Positions 63,125 to 64,000 of a DNA stretch of 64,000 bases are shown here, one piece after another. Every line of letters begins with the position of its first letter. Position 1 is the first letter of the stretch. This DNA is from Oscarella lobularis. Lineage: Eukaryota; Porifera; Homoscleromorpha; Homosclerophorida; Oscarellidae. Where the stretch lies: positions 1,296,536 to 1,360,535 of the forward strand of contig NC_089181.1 in assembly GCF_947507565.1 (NCBI RefSeq), written 5' to 3'. The translations under genes were made by a program, and so were the position numbers. The notes below the pieces were generated by a model. That model was not told the DNA's origin, did no database searches, and saw nothing but the letters and a program-made list of their open reading frames with translations.

Positions 63125-63860
63125 TCGTCCACGTCTTAATGCAAACCTTTCAGTGCGTCTCTCACTGCGTTATCTGCCTGTCCGTGATTTGAACCACCGA
63201 GTAGAGCAATGTGGCCCACATGGAGGCTGGGAGGACTTCCTTAGTCAAATTAGAATAATACTGCCAGCTGGATGACAAGCATTCTATTTGAGGCATGGCT
63301 ACTAAAGCTGGATATCAAAATGAGAAGCGAAAAACGCAAGATTGCTCTTCTGTTAGATAATTTTTCCGGCCACACTGCTCCTACGCTGAAGAACGTCAAA
63401 ATCTTCTTCCTTCTACCTAACACGACCTCGCTTGTACAGCCCAGGGACGCAGGAATCATTAGAAATCTGAAGTTTCTTTTGAATGCCTTGGAAATGTTGA
63501 AATTGGAATGGACAATGGTGGACAAGGAAACAATTAGCCACTGCTATCTACACGTCGGGTTTCATTCGCTAGAAGAGAGTCAAGATTTACCACCCGTTCA
63601 GCCGCAGTCGTTTCCGCTTTGGAACAACGCTGAGCGAGCTGGACTTATCTATTCCGTAGACTGGAATGAATTTGTTGACGTGGATGAGGCAATTTGCATT
63701 GGTTTGGAAAGCGAAGGGTCAGTGTTAGTGAAATTGTCGACCTCATTGCTCCGCAAGTTTAGACTGCTTTATCGAGCGACGACGACGATGTTAATGATGA
63801 AGTAGACGAGATACCAACATTTAAAGATGCTATAGAGCGCTTGCACGACGTCACTAGAAA
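63110..63860 (+). pseudogene. pogo/Tigger-type DDE transposase fragment
   Basis: After a plausible acceptor (CTGCCAG near 63268): SWMTSILFEAWLLKLDIKMR, KIALLLDNFSGHTAPTLKNV with the second catalytic Asp, FFLLPNTTSLVQPRDAGII with the third acidic residue, and VGFHSLEESQDLPPV. The frame breaks near 63740; an acidic tail (DDDDVNDEVDEIPTF) continues in another frame. The region with the first Asp and the DNA-binding domain are missing upstream. A pogo-type N-terminus lies 34 kb away at 29.1 kb; they are unlikely to be one copy. Confidence 0.75.
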
Positions 63861-63892
63861 AATAGCTTCCCGTATATCTTTGTGGCATCACC

Positions 63893-64000
63893 ATGGCGTC
63901 GAGAAGCCTTTTGCCGTATTACTACTCGCTAGACGAAGCCATTAAAAAGCGATACCTAGAAAAGCTTTCGCTCATCAACGGCGAAGACCCTTCTGCGCGA
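63893..64000 (+). CDS. Start of an unassigned gene, cut by the window end
   Basis: ATG 63893: MASRSLLPYYYSLDEAIKKR, YLEKLSLINGEDPSAR, open to the last base. YLxKLxxxxGxDPY-type starts are familiar from uncharacterised transposon-linked proteins in cnidarians and sponges, but 36 residues are too few to assign. Confidence 0.4.
   Translation, partial: MASRSLLPYYYSLDEAIKKRYLEKLSLINGEDPSAR

Noticed and set aside
29135-63860. One split pogo transposase (N-terminus at 29 kb, DDE at 63 kb)
   Set aside because: 34 kb of unrelated elements separate them and both ends are decayed independently; two copies are simpler.
1-64000. tRNA and rRNA genes
   Set aside because: I scanned by eye for T-loop (GGTTCRANNCC) and A-box patterns and for conserved rRNA blocks and saw none; a covariance-model scan would be decisive.

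Overview
The window looks like nuclear DNA from an invertebrate animal, most likely a sponge (inference, not proven). Coding exons are split by very short GT-AG introns, nearly all 39-56 bp, and the region holds THAP, hAT, piggyBac, Harbinger, pogo, Helitron, Penelope and Ty3 elements plus DUF6589-type proteins, a mix typical of transposon-rich basal metazoan genomes. There is no sign of bacterial gene organisation, and I found no tRNA, rRNA or CRISPR. Almost every protein I can name belongs to a mobile element or carries disabling changes, so this is an accessory, repeat-dominated block with few if any ordinary host genes.

1-6.5 kb: a candidate 5.5-kb element (977-6472). It is bounded by inverted arrays of a 14-bp repeat, each followed inward by a similar 30-bp box containing TTCTAGAA. 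Two convergent spliced genes start just inside the boxes: a degenerate TKL-type protein kinase on + and a DDE integrase-core protein on -. A TTAA-flanked foldback element sits in the first part of the kinase gene. This is my best candidate for an undescribed system.

6.5-9.4 kb: Penelope-like reverse transcriptase with a GIY-YIG endonuclease, a degenerate telomere-like C-rich stretch, and a second endonuclease fragment. 9.45-12.3 kb: a nearly complete piggyBac element. 13.0-14.4 kb: an F-box/LRR gene broken by a 14-bp tandem duplication and a stop codon. 15.7-19.3 kb: a Ty3 integrase tail, a piggyBac relic lacking its catalytic core, and a piggyBac MITE. 20.2-22.6 kb: a Harbinger element with convergent transposase and Myb-like genes. 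22.6-27.1 kb: Ty3 gag and pol relics on -.

28-35.6 kb: Ulp1/PHD, pogo and HRDC-like fragments, then a DUF6589 gene cut by a 1.37-kb composite insertion with an 807-bp segment duplicated on both sides. 35.6-43.4 kb: tandem 2,031-bp composite units (a gene on -, a hairpin-forming 37-41 bp repeat array, a truncated DIRS-like RT stub and a short tail), ending in a 46-bp minisatellite that runs into a hAT transposase.

43.4-54.5 kb: two related hAT relics sharing the CAGGGTTCT terminus, a Helitron helicase relic, a Ty3 fragment, a TTAA-flanked foldback carrying two facing THAP exons, and an apparently intact spliced coiled-coil gene. 54.7-58.96 kb: an intact Ty3/gypsy retrotransposon with identical 116-bp LTRs, a 5-bp target duplication and one uninterrupted gag-pol ORF; it is the youngest insertion here. 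59-64 kb: small unassigned ORFs, a hairpin-rich MITE, a direct repeat pair, a pogo-type DDE relic and the start of an unassigned gene at the window edge.
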